Source: Streptomyces sp. SID8374 (lineage in GTDB: Bacteria > Actinomycetota > Actinomycetes > Streptomycetales > Streptomycetaceae). Taken from it: a DNA stretch of 64,000 nt. Location: NCBI RefSeq assembly GCF_009865135.1, contig NZ_WWGH01000002.1, positions 2,046,001-2,110,000 on the forward strand, read 5' to 3'. A program made the position numbers and the translations under genes. This document shows positions 26,210 through 34,690 of the stretch, piece after piece. Below the pieces are notes generated by a model, which did no database searches, was not told where the DNA came from, and was given only the letters and a program-made list of their open reading frames with translations. Numbering within the stretch: position 1 is the first letter of the stretch; each line of letters opens with the position of its first letter.

Positions 26210-27154
26210 TCAGGGGCGGCCGGTGAGATAGCCGCCCATCGAGGTGAAGTACTCGGTCGCGGGAAGTTCGCGGCCGTCCCCGGTCCGTACGCGGGTGATG
26301 GCCAGACCGTGGTTGCGGCCGGTTCGGGCATCGGCTCCGGCGACGATCACGACGCCGTCGCCCTCGCGGTAGAAGATCCGGCCCGGGGTGCCGCCGTAGC
26401 GGCCCTCGGACACGACAGCGGAGACGACTTCGAGCCGCTGCCCCTTGTGGAAGGTGAAGGCGCTCGGGTAGGGAGCGGACTGGGCGCGGATCAGACGCTC
26501 CAGGTCCTCGGCGGGCCAGTTCCAGTCGATACGGATGTCCTCCTCGGCCCGCTTGTGGAAGAAGCTGGCCTTGGAGCGGTCCTGCGGGGTGAACTCGGTC
26601 TGCCCCGAGGCGATCAGGCCCAGCGCCTCGGTGGTGACCGGGGCGATGAGGTCGACCGTCCGGTGGAAGAGGTCGGTGGCCGTGTCCGTCGGTCCGACGG
26701 TGACCGACCGCTGGACGACGATGTCGCCCGCGTCCAGTTCCTCGTCCATCAGATGGGCGGTGACGCCGACTTCCGGCTCGCCGTTGATGAGCGCCCAGAT
26801 CAGCGGCGAGAAGCCCGCGTAGGCGGGCAGCAGGGAGTCGTGGATGTTCAGCGTGCCGTGGACGGGCAGGTTGTAGATCTCCGGCGGCATCCACGTCCGC
26901 CAGTTGTTGGCGACGATGATGTCCGGGGCCACCTCCTTGAGGCGGTCCACCAGTTCGTCGTCCGGCCGGTTGCGGATGATCACGGGTATCCCGTGCTTCT
27001 CCGCGAGGTCGGCCACCGAGTCGCTCCAGATCTTCTCGTAGGCGTGCTCGCTTCTCGGGTGCGTCACGACCGTCACCACGTCGTGCTCGGAGTCCAGCAG
27101 CGCTTGCAGGGTGCGATGCCCCCAGGTCTGGTAACCGAACATGACGACCCGCAT
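26210..27154 (-). CDS. Methionyl-tRNA formyltransferase-like protein
   Basis: This 314-residue protein combines a formyltransferase domain (LNIHDSLLPAYAGFSPLIWA; catalytic Asn-His-Asp represented by NIH, and the Asp in the LDAGDIVVQ region) with a C-terminal OB-like domain. It is not expected to be the housekeeping Fmt, which lies beside def in a different context. Related enzymes such as CchA formylate N5-hydroxyornithine in siderophore pathways. An iron box 40 bp before the start supports iron-regulated expression with the DDAH-like gene. No ornithine hydroxylase is present in the window. Confidence 0.88.
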   Translation of the reverse strand: MRVVMFGYQTWGHRTLQALLDSEHDVVTVVTHPRSEHAYEKIWSDSVADLAEKHGIPVIIRNRPDDELVDRLKEVAPDIIVANNWRTWMPPEIYNLPVHGTLNIHDSLLPAYAGFSPLIWALINGEPEVGVTAHLMDEELDAGDIVVQRSVTVGPTDTATDLFHRTVDLIAPVTTEALGLIASGQTEFTPQDRSKASFFHKRAEEDIRIDWNWPAEDLERLIRAQSAPYPSAFTFHKGQRLEVVSAVVSEGRYGGTPGRIFYREGDGVVIVAGADARTGRNHGLAITRVRTGDGRELPATEYFTSMGGYLTGRP

Positions 27155-27193
27155 GAAGGTGCCTCCTTGGTAGAGCGATGACCGGCGACTCAG

Positions 27194-27212
27194 TAAAGCA
27201 AGGCTTACCTAA
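27194..27212 (-). promoter_or_regulatory. Iron box (DmdR/IdeR-type)
   Basis: On the minus strand the sequence is TTAGGTAAGCCTTGCTTTA. It agrees with about 13 of 19 positions of the actinobacterial iron-box consensus TTAGGTTAGGCTAACCTAA, including the intact left half TTAGGT. It lies about 40 bp before the formyltransferase start and should mediate repression by Fe2+-loaded DmdR1/IdeR. It is the only such site I found by eye in the window. Confidence 0.7.
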
Positions 27213-27382
27213 GAGCACAACGTCCCATGATTCACAGAGAGGTTGACAGCCCATGTCGGCCGGAACAACACCACGGCGTCGACAGGCCGGGGCGGGCGGG
27301 TTAGGGTCTCTCGTTCGGATCAGGCCTGGCCCGCTCTCCGGCCGTGCGCCGTGGGTCCGACCGCGACGGGGAGGGACCTCCC

Positions 27383-28951
27383 ATGCTCTGTACGAGGCTG
27401 ACGAACGCCCGCGTCCTCACGATGGACCCGCACCACCCGGTCGCCCGCGACCTGGGCATCTGGCGGGGCCGGATCGTCGGCGTGGACGAGGCCGTGACCG
27501 CCCTCCCGGCCCGCGAGGTGGTCGACCTCCAGGGCGCCACCGTGTTGCCCGGCTTCATCGACAGCCATGTCCACCTGGCCTGGGCCGGGTTGAAGGCCCG
27601 TACGCCGAGCATCGCCCCGTGCGAGCGGATCGAGGACATCCTCGCCGTCGTGGACGAGGCCGCCCGCCGCCCCGCACCTGTCGGCGCTTGGCTGGATCTC
27701 GCCGGTTACGACCAGCGGGCCCTGGGCCGCCATCTGACCGCCGCCGAACTGGACCGGGTCAGCCACGGCCGCAAGATCCTCCTGATGCACGACTCCGGAC
27801 ACGCCTGCGTCGTCAACACCGCCGTCCTGGAGCTGCTGCCGCCCGAGGTGGAGCACGAGGAGGGCTTCCTCGCCGAGAGCGCCATGACCGCCGCCCGACG
27901 GCTGCGGCTGCCGTACTCCCAGGAAGAGCTCGCCGACGCCATCGAACACGCCGCCCGGGCCTGCCTCGCCGAGGGCATCACGGCCTGCGCCGAGGCCGGC
28001 ATCGGCGGCGGGCTGCTCGGCCACAGCCCCGTCGAACTCGGCGCCTACCAACTCCTCCGCGACCGGGGCCGACTGCCCCTGCGCGTCCAGCTGATGGCCT
28101 CCGGCGACACCCTGCGTACCCGAGCGGCCCACGCCGACGACGGCTTCACCCAGGCCCTGGACCTCGGGGTGCGCACCGGATTCGGCGACGACTGGCTCTC
28201 CCTGGGCGCCCTGAAGATCTACACCGACGGCGGCATGATGGCGCGCACGGCCGCGCTCACCTCCCCGTACGAGGGAACGGACGACACCGGCCGGCTCCAG
28301 GACGACCCCGACCGCCTCACCCGCCTCATCGTCGACGGCCACCTCGCCGGCTGGCAGCTCGCCGTCCACGCCATCGGCGACCGCGCCGCCGACCTCGCCC
28401 TGGACGCCCTGGAGGAGGCCCAGAAACTGAAGCCCCGGCCCGACGCACGCCACCGCATCGAACACGCCGGACTCATCCGCCCCGACCAGTTGCCCCGCTT
28501 CGCCGCGCTCGGGGTGAGCGCGGTGATCCAGCCCAACTTCCTGCGGTACTTCGGCGACGACTACGCGACGGTGATGGGGGAGGGGCGGGCCGGCTGGATG
28601 TACCGGGGCCGGGGCTTCCTCGACCACGGCGTCACCCTGGTCGGCTCCTCCGACCGGCCGGTCACCGACGGGTCCCCGCTGCGGGCGATCCAGTTCATGG
28701 TCGAACGGGCCTCCGTCTCGGGCCGGATCATCGGCGGGGACGAGGCGATCGCCGTCGCGGAGGCCGTGCGCGCGTACACGGTCGCCGGTGCCCACGCCTG
28801 CCGCTGGGACGGTACGGCGGGCACCCTCTCCCCGGGCAAGCGCGCCGACTTGGTGGTCCTCGGCGACGATCCGCACCGGGTGGACCCCGCGCGGATCGGC
28901 GACATCGAGATCGTGACGACGTATGTGGACGGCCGGGACACCCGGGCCTGA
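27383..28951 (+). CDS. Amidohydrolase family 3 (YtcJ-like) metal-dependent hydrolase
   Basis: This 522-residue enzyme has the metal-binding DSHVHL near residue 60, the middle LKIYTDGGMMART, the VHAIGD and RIEHAG metal ligands, and the C-terminal DGTAGTLSPGKRADLVVL. That is the full amidohydrolase-3 layout. Substrates in this family are varied N-acyl or cyclic amides, and none can be assigned. ATG 27383 is preceded by GGGAGG. It stands alone, followed by a hairpin. Confidence 0.9.
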   Translation: MLCTRLTNARVLTMDPHHPVARDLGIWRGRIVGVDEAVTALPAREVVDLQGATVLPGFIDSHVHLAWAGLKARTPSIAPCERIEDILAVVDEAARRPAPVGAWLDLAGYDQRALGRHLTAAELDRVSHGRKILLMHDSGHACVVNTAVLELLPPEVEHEEGFLAESAMTAARRLRLPYSQEELADAIEHAARACLAEGITACAEAGIGGGLLGHSPVELGAYQLLRDRGRLPLRVQLMASGDTLRTRAAHADDGFTQALDLGVRTGFGDDWLSLGALKIYTDGGMMARTAALTSPYEGTDDTGRLQDDPDRLTRLIVDGHLAGWQLAVHAIGDRAADLALDALEEAQKLKPRPDARHRIEHAGLIRPDQLPRFAALGVSAVIQPNFLRYFGDDYATVMGEGRAGWMYRGRGFLDHGVTLVGSSDRPVTDGSPLRAIQFMVERASVSGRIIGGDEAIAVAEAVRAYTVAGAHACRWDGTAGTLSPGKRADLVVLGDDPHRVDPARIGDIEIVTTYVDGRDTRA

Positions 28952-28960
28952 AGTGCCCGG

Positions 28961-28982
28961 GCGGAGGGGCTCGTCCCTCCGC
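28961..28982 (+). terminator. Hairpin after amidohydrolase
   Basis: An 8-bp perfect stem (28961-28968 with 28975-28982) with a 6-base loop starts 10 bases past the amidohydrolase stop. In the remaining gap to 29195 I see no gene. A T-rich stretch at 29012-29024 may be part of the next promoter. Confidence 0.6.
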
Positions 28983-29195
28983 CCCTCCCGGCCAGGAGTT
29001 CAGGGAATCACCACCTTTTTCGTGTTATTCAGGGTGAATCAGGACATCAGCCCCGTAGGTTGGGGAGAACCGCCACTCGACTGGCGTCCTACGTCACCCC
29101 GACACCGCAACCGGACGAGCGCCGGGCCGCCGCGTTCCACCGGTCGCCCCGGCGCCCCGCGCGCCGCTGTTCACGAACGAGGAAAGGCAGGGCAG

Positions 29196-30386
29196 GTGAA
29201 CGTGCTTGGGATCATCGCCTCCGGTGTGGCCGCGCTGTTCATCACGGTCGTACTCGCCAAGGGCGTCCGCCGTACGGCGCTCCGCTCCGGCACCGGCCGC
29301 GAGCCGGGCGCACGACCCTCGCGCGCCGGGGTGGTGCGCAGGCTGGGCGGCGCCACGGTCGTCCTCGGCACCGGCGCGGCTGCCGCCGCCGGCTCGGCAC
29401 TCGGCGCGGCGGGCGACGGCGGGCGGGCCGTCACCGGGCTGCTGGCCGGGGCCGGGATCGTCGCCGCCCTGGGGCTCGTCCACGACGTACGGCCGCTCGG
29501 GGTGCCCCTGCGGGTGGCGGTCCAGACGGGTGCCGCCGCGCTGGCCGTGTACCTCGCCGGGTTCTCACCGGTGGCGGGCGTCCTGGCCGTGATCTGGATC
29601 GTCCTCGCCACCCAGGCCTTTGCCCTCCTCGACACCTCCGACGGGGTCCTGGCGACCGTCGGCGCCGTCACCGCCGCCGGGCTGCTCGCCTGCGCGGCCG
29701 TCGACGGCAGGGCCGAACTCGCCCTGCTCCCCGCCGTCCTGCTCGCCGGGCTCACCGGCTTCCTGCTCCACAACTGGCACCCCGCGCGCATCCGCCCCGG
29801 CGCGTGCGGCTCGCTCTTCACCGGCTTCGTCCTGGCGTCCTCCAACGCGCTGATCCACGTGGCGGCCCCGTCGGAACGCACAGCCTGGGCCGCGCTGCCC
29901 GTCCTGGCCGCCGTCGCCCTCGCCGACGCCGCCCTCGTCCTGACCTCCCGCCGCCGCGCCTCGCGCCCCCTGCTCCAGGACTGCGGCGACCACATCACGC
30001 ACCGGCTGCGCCGCCTCCGCGTCACCGTGCCCGGCACGGCCGTCCTCCTGGGCCTGTGGGCGGGCGCGTCGGTGGCGATCGGCACGCTGGTGTACGCGGG
30101 CGTGCTGCACCCCGCACTCGCCCTCGTACCGCTAGTGGGCAGCGCCCTGGCCGTCCTCGCCCTGCTCAGGATCCCGGCGTACGTGGCCCCGCCGGGCACC
30201 GCCGTCCGCCGCCCGGCCACCGGCACCGCCGTCCCGCGCACACCGCCCGCCCCGGCCACGCCACCCACGCCGGCCGGTACCGCTCCGACGGGCGCCGAGG
30301 CCGCCAGGACCGCAGGCGGGCGCCCCACCGTGCCCCCGCCGCCCACCGGCCGCCCCGCCGTCGGCCTCACCGCCGACAGAAGCTGA
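29196..30386 (+). CDS. MraY/WecA-type polyprenyl-phosphate sugar transferase homologue
   Basis: This 396-residue polytopic protein has about 10 hydrophobic segments. LLDTSDGVL stands where MraY/WecA have NLIDGxDGL, ARIRPGACGSLFTGF stands for the MGDxGS loop, and GDHITHRLRRL for the HHR loop. The key Asp residues are partly retained, but the second loop has lost its GDSGS acid, so activity may be altered or absent. The C-terminal 70 residues are a Pro/Ala/Thr-rich tail. GTG 29196 follows GGAAAGG at a distance; exact start moderate. It converges with a GT2 gene, leaving 24 bases between. Confidence 0.75.
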   Translation: MNVLGIIASGVAALFITVVLAKGVRRTALRSGTGREPGARPSRAGVVRRLGGATVVLGTGAAAAAGSALGAAGDGGRAVTGLLAGAGIVAALGLVHDVRPLGVPLRVAVQTGAAALAVYLAGFSPVAGVLAVIWIVLATQAFALLDTSDGVLATVGAVTAAGLLACAAVDGRAELALLPAVLLAGLTGFLLHNWHPARIRPGACGSLFTGFVLASSNALIHVAAPSERTAWAALPVLAAVALADAALVLTSRRRASRPLLQDCGDHITHRLRRLRVTVPGTAVLLGLWAGASVAIGTLVYAGVLHPALALVPLVGSALAVLALLRIPAYVAPPGTAVRRPATGTAVPRTPPAPATPPTPAGTAPTGAEAARTAGGRPTVPPPPTGRPAVGLTADRS

Positions 30387-30410
30387 CGCGAAGGCGGCGG
30401 CCGGCCCTCA

Positions 30411-31298
30411 TCACGCCCGCCACCGCCCGAGCGTGGCCCGCGCCGCCGTCCGCGCGTACGGGGACACCATCAGGAACGGCGCCCACGGCCAGGTGTGGCG
30501 CAGGCAGTACACCCACCACTGCCGCGGCGGCAGCTCGGCCACGGAGGTCACCCGCCGCAGCGCCTCCCGCACCCCGATCCCCGGCTCCCTGGAGCCGGGG
30601 GCGTCCGGCCCCCGCGCGCACACGCCGACGGGCGACGGGGCGACGAAGGCGGGCACCCCGGCGCGCCGGGCGCGGAAACCGTGGTCGTAGTCGCCCATCC
30701 GGTGGCGGAACACCTTGTCGAGGTCCCCGACGACTTCGTACGCGGCCCGGGGGAGCAGTACCACCCGCCCGTCGTACGTGTCGCACGGCTCGGGGCGCTC
30801 CCCGCCCGGCTCCACCAGCGTCAGGGACCGGCCGCGCCGCCCCGAGTACACCGTGGAACCGTCCGCGCCCCGGACCGCCCCGACGACGACCGCCCCCGCC
30901 CCGACCTCGTCCGCCGCGCCCAGGAGCCCGGCGAGGGCGTCCGGGAAGAGGTCCACCCCGTCGTCCAGCCACAGCTGGTGCGTCCACCGGTGGCTCGGGC
31001 CGCCCGGCCTGCCGCTGTGCGAGCCCCCGCCGCCTCCGCCGCTGCGGCTGTTGCGGCTGGCGATGCGCAGCGCCTGGTTACGGGGGACGTCCGCGCCCAC
31101 CGACATGACCTCGACGGACGGATGGCGGCGGCGGACGGCCTCCGGAGTACCGTCGGTGGAGCCCGCGTCCACCAGATGCACGCCCAGCGTGGCGTGGGCC
31201 GGAAGGCCCTGCTGGCTCTCCAGGGCGCTCAGCGCCGACAGGGTCCGCTCGCGCCGGTTGTGACTCGTCATCAGCACGGCCAGGTGGACGGAGTGCAC
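30411..31298 (-). CDS. Family 2 glycosyltransferase with Gly-rich insertion
   Basis: This 295-residue GT-A fold protein starts at GTG 31298, which follows GGGAGGAGC. It begins VHLAVLMTSHNRRERTL, has VDAGSTDGT for nucleotide binding, LWLDDGVDLFP for the DxD-like acceptor-side motif, and MGDYDHGFRARRAG for the catalytic acid loop. Between ALRIAS and HQLWLDD there is an unusual insert of about 25 residues containing GGGGGG. It probably transfers a sugar to a cell-envelope or exported glycan, but the acceptor is unknown. Confidence 0.85.
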   Translation of the reverse strand: MHSVHLAVLMTSHNRRERTLSALSALESQQGLPAHATLGVHLVDAGSTDGTPEAVRRRHPSVEVMSVGADVPRNQALRIASRNSRSGGGGGGSHSGRPGGPSHRWTHQLWLDDGVDLFPDALAGLLGAADEVGAGAVVVGAVRGADGSTVYSGRRGRSLTLVEPGGERPEPCDTYDGRVVLLPRAAYEVVGDLDKVFRHRMGDYDHGFRARRAGVPAFVAPSPVGVCARGPDAPGSREPGIGVREALRRVTSVAELPPRQWWVYCLRHTWPWAPFLMVSPYARTAARATLGRWRA

Positions 31299-31368
31299 GG
31301 CGGAGCTCCTCCCTGCACGAATCTCATCATTCATGCATAAAAGCTGATAATCCGCATAGGCTGAGTGA
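31299..31368. promoter_or_regulatory. AT-rich divergent promoter region
   Basis: This 70-bp spacer between the GT2 gene and the PI-PLC-like gene is unusually AT-rich for the window (TTCATGCATAAAAGCTGATA). It has CATAGGCT a few bases before the GTG at 31369, consistent with a leaderless promoter for the rightward gene. Confidence 0.5.
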
Positions 31369-33585
31369 GTGATCGCCGCACCGATGGAGTACCCGTTTCC
31401 CCCGCAGCCCGGCCTCATGCCCCCGGGCCGGGCCCGGCGGGCGGTGCGCGTGGTGGCGTTCGTGCTGGCCGCGCTGAGCGTGATGACGGTGGCGCTCACC
31501 TCGACGGTCCGCGCCACCGTCCTGTCGCCGGGCTACTACCGGTCGGTCCTGGACGAGGAGTCGGCGTACGACCGCCTCTACAGCGAGGTGCTCGTCGACC
31601 CGGCGATCGCCCCCGTCACCCGCGACCTCCTCGCCCACCTGCCCGTCCCCGAGGCGCTGGTGACCTCCAACATCAAGGTCGTCCTGCCCCCGGAGACGGT
31701 CCGCTCCCTGACCGACCAGCAGATCCACGCGCTCACCGACTACCTGCGCGGCGACACCGACGAACTGCGGCTGAACGTGGACATCGACCCGGTGCTGCAG
31801 AACCTGGCCGACCTCGCCCGGATCTACTTCGGGGACCTGGTGGCCAACCTCCAGGACCAGGACGAACCGGACTTCGCCCGGTTCACCGACGACCTCACCA
31901 CCGCGCTCGAAGCCCTCCGGGAAGGCCGCGCGCCCACCCTGCCCGCCCTGCCGCTCACCGACGACCAGGCGGCCCGCGCCACCGACGCCCTGCTGACCCT
32001 GGTGCCCGAGCGGGACCGGACGGAGCTGCGCCCCGATGTGGAGGTGGCCCTGGGCAGGGGCGACGTATCGACCGCCCTGGCGACGACCGCGGCCGCCGCA
32101 CTCGCCGACGGGTCGCGGACCGCCGCCGCCGGCCTGCGCACCACGCTCCAAGGGGGTACGTGGGACCTCACCGCGACCCTGACGGCCGCGGGCAACGACC
32201 TCGACGCCCTGGAGCAGGCGCGCGAGCGGGTCCAGTGGCTGACGTACCTCCAGATCCTCGCCACCGCCCTGGCGCTGACCTCCCTCGCGGTGCTCTGGGC
32301 CACCGGCCCCCGCGCCTTCGCCCGGCGGCTGATGGTGCTGGGGCAGGCGGTCGCCTGCGGCGGGATCCTCGCGGCGGCCGCCGTCCTGCTGACCCGGCTG
32401 GCCACCGGGGGCCGGTTCCTCACCATCCCGGCCTCCTGGCCGCCGAGCGTCACCGCCCTCGTCGAGGACCTCCAGGGCAACGCCGTCGACCAGGCGGTGG
32501 CCACCGGCCTGACCGCCGCCCTCACCGCCCTCGTCGGCGGGGCCCTCCTCACCGCCACCGGCTGGGCCTTCCTGGTCCGCCCGCGCACCCTCCCCACCCC
32601 CACCGCCGTACGGGGCGTGGCCGCGGGCGTCACCTGCGCCGCACTGGCCGGCGCCCTGCTCGTCCCGCCCGTACTCGGCCCGTCCGCGCCCCGCCGCTGC
32701 CAGGGCAGCACCGAACTCTGCGAGCTCCGCTACGACGAAGTCGCCCACCTCACGGCCCACAACGCCATGTCCACCACCGCCGACCGGTTCATCGGCCCCC
32801 TCCAGGACCCCGACATCACCACCCAGCTCAACACCGGTGTCCGGGCGCTCATGCTGGACACGTACCACTGGGAGAGCCCGCAGGACATCGCCGCCCGACT
32901 CGACAACCCCGAGTTCACCCCCGAACAGCGTCGGCTGATCTCCGCCGCGATCGACAAGGCCAACCCGCCGCGCGAGGGCCTCTGGCTCTGCCACAGCGTC
33001 TGCCGGGCCGGCGCGATCGAACTGGGCCCCGCCCTGGAGGACATCGGCGCCTGGCTGCGCGCCCACCCCACCGAGATCGTGACGCTGATCGTCCAGGACG
33101 ACATCGGCGCCGAGGAGACCGCCGAGGCGTTCCGCCGGGCCGGGCTCGGGGAGCTGCTCCACACCCCGTCCGAGGACCCGGAGGAGCCGTGGCCGAAGCT
33201 GGAGGAGATGATCGACAGCGGCCGCCGGCTGGTCGTGTTCGCCGAGAAGGCGGACGGCCCGGCGCCCTGGTACCGCAACTTCTACCGGTACGGCATGGAG
33301 ACCCCGTTCGCCTTCCGCAGCCCCGACGAGATGAGCTGCGAACCGAACCGCGGCGGCACCGGAAAACGCCTCTTCCTGCTCAACCACTTCGTCACCAACG
33401 GCGGCGGCAGCAGGCTGGACGCGGGCCGCATCAACTCCCGCGACTGGCTGCTGGAGCGGGCCCGGGCCTGCGAGGCCGAGCGCGGCAGTCCGGTGAACTT
33501 CGTCGCCGTCGACTACACGACCGTCGGCGACGCGCTCGGCGCGGTGGAGGAGCTGAACAAACACCGTACGCAGAAGGACCGCTGA
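31369..33585 (+). CDS. Membrane protein with PI-PLC X-like C-terminal domain
   Basis: This protein is 738 residues from GTG 31369, or 733 from ATG 31384. It has one N-terminal membrane segment, a long acidic extracytoplasmic region with repeated TDQQIHALTDYL-like helices, and three hydrophobic segments around residues 290-430. The C-terminal phosphatidylinositol-specific phospholipase C X-like domain has a first His in AHLTAHNAMS, LMLDTYHW, and a second His in LWLCHSVC. Both catalytic His positions of the family are present. It probably acts outside the membrane on a phosphodiester lipid or glycan anchor. Confidence 0.82.
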   Translation: MIAAPMEYPFPPQPGLMPPGRARRAVRVVAFVLAALSVMTVALTSTVRATVLSPGYYRSVLDEESAYDRLYSEVLVDPAIAPVTRDLLAHLPVPEALVTSNIKVVLPPETVRSLTDQQIHALTDYLRGDTDELRLNVDIDPVLQNLADLARIYFGDLVANLQDQDEPDFARFTDDLTTALEALREGRAPTLPALPLTDDQAARATDALLTLVPERDRTELRPDVEVALGRGDVSTALATTAAAALADGSRTAAAGLRTTLQGGTWDLTATLTAAGNDLDALEQARERVQWLTYLQILATALALTSLAVLWATGPRAFARRLMVLGQAVACGGILAAAAVLLTRLATGGRFLTIPASWPPSVTALVEDLQGNAVDQAVATGLTAALTALVGGALLTATGWAFLVRPRTLPTPTAVRGVAAGVTCAALAGALLVPPVLGPSAPRRCQGSTELCELRYDEVAHLTAHNAMSTTADRFIGPLQDPDITTQLNTGVRALMLDTYHWESPQDIAARLDNPEFTPEQRRLISAAIDKANPPREGLWLCHSVCRAGAIELGPALEDIGAWLRAHPTEIVTLIVQDDIGAEETAEAFRRAGLGELLHTPSEDPEEPWPKLEEMIDSGRRLVVFAEKADGPAPWYRNFYRYGMETPFAFRSPDEMSCEPNRGGTGKRLFLLNHFVTNGGGSRLDAGRINSRDWLLERARACEAERGSPVNFVAVDYTTVGDALGAVEELNKHRTQKDR

Positions 33586-33727
33586 CCCGGCCTCAGCCCG
33601 GCCGGAACGTGCTCCCGCCCGAACCCTGAGGCGGGTGTCGGAGGCTCATGAGAGGCTGACTCCCCAGCGGCTCCCGACCCTGCGGACGGAGCCCCACGAC
33701 GGCCGACAGAACGGGGAACCAGCGCAC

Positions 33728-34690
33728 ATGACCGCTCCGAGCGATCCCGCACCGCCCAGTGCCCTCTCAGCCGTTCCGTCGCCCGGCGGCGCCCCCGCCC
33801 CACGGGGGGCCGGACGCCTGCTGGCCGTGAGCGACCTCCATGCGGCGGTCTCCGACAACCGGCCCATCGTGGAGTCCCTCCACCCCACGTCCGACGAGGA
33901 CTGGCTCATCGTCGCGGGCGATGTGGCGGAGCGCCCCGACGACATACGGTGGGCGCTGGGCCTCCTCGCGGAACGTTTCGCCCAGGTGATCTGGACCCCC
34001 GGCAACCACGAGCTGTGGACCCTGGACAAGGATCCGGTCCAGCTGCGCGGACAGGCCCGGTACGAACACCTCGTCGCGATCTGCCGCGAGCTGGGCGTGA
34101 TCACCCCCGAGGACCCGTTCCCCCGGTGGCCCGGCCCCGAAGGACCGGTGGCGATCGCGCCGCTGTTCCTCCTGTACGACTACACCTTCCGCGCCCCGGG
34201 CACGCACACGAAGGAGGAGTCGCTGGCCGTCGCCCACGAGTCCGGCATCGTCTGCAACGACGAGTACCTCCTCCACCCCGACCCGTACCCGACCCGAGAC
34301 GACTGGTGCCGGGCCCGGGTCGCGGAGACCGAGCGCAGACTCGCCGAGCACGACCCGGAGATCCCGCTGGTCCTCGCCGGTCACTGGCCGCTCGTACGGG
34401 AACCCACGTCGGTCATGTGGTACCCGGAGTTCGCCCAGTGGTGCGGCACCGAACTCACCGCCGACTGGCACCGCCGCTTCAACGTCACCGCCGTCGTCTA
34501 CGGGCACCTCCACATCCCCCGGACGACCTGGTACGACGGCGTCCGCTTCGAGGAGGTCTCGATCGGCTACCCACGGGAGTGGCGCGAGCGCGGCCACCCG
34601 CGCGGCCTGCTGCGCCAGATCCTCCCGTACGAGCAGGAGTCCGCGCCCCCGGCCCGTACCGGCACCGCTACCTCCGGAGGCTCCCTGTGA
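33728..34690 (+). CDS. Calcineurin-like metallophosphoesterase
   Basis: This 320-residue protein has the metallophosphoesterase motifs in order: SDLHAAV (D-x-H), AGDVAERPDD (GD), GNHELW (GNHE), LAGHWPL (GH) and YGHLHIPR (GHxH). The gene directly overlaps the PPTase start, and this pairing recurs in Streptomyces genomes. The natural substrate is unknown; it may trim phosphopantetheine- or nucleotide-type phosphoesters. Confidence 0.92.
   Translation: MTAPSDPAPPSALSAVPSPGGAPAPRGAGRLLAVSDLHAAVSDNRPIVESLHPTSDEDWLIVAGDVAERPDDIRWALGLLAERFAQVIWTPGNHELWTLDKDPVQLRGQARYEHLVAICRELGVITPEDPFPRWPGPEGPVAIAPLFLLYDYTFRAPGTHTKEESLAVAHESGIVCNDEYLLHPDPYPTRDDWCRARVAETERRLAEHDPEIPLVLAGHWPLVREPTSVMWYPEFAQWCGTELTADWHRRFNVTAVVYGHLHIPRTTWYDGVRFEEVSIGYPREWRERGHPRGLLRQILPYEQESAPPARTGTATSGGSL

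Noticed and set aside
26210-27154. Housekeeping methionyl-tRNA formyltransferase (fmt)
   Set aside because: Context (iron box, DDAH-like partner, no def or rsmB-type neighbours) argues for a specialised paralogue.
27196-27382. Iron box as control element for the rightward amidohydrolase gene
   Set aside because: The site is about 170 bp from that gene but only 40 bp from the leftward formyltransferase, and nothing ties the amidohydrolase to iron.
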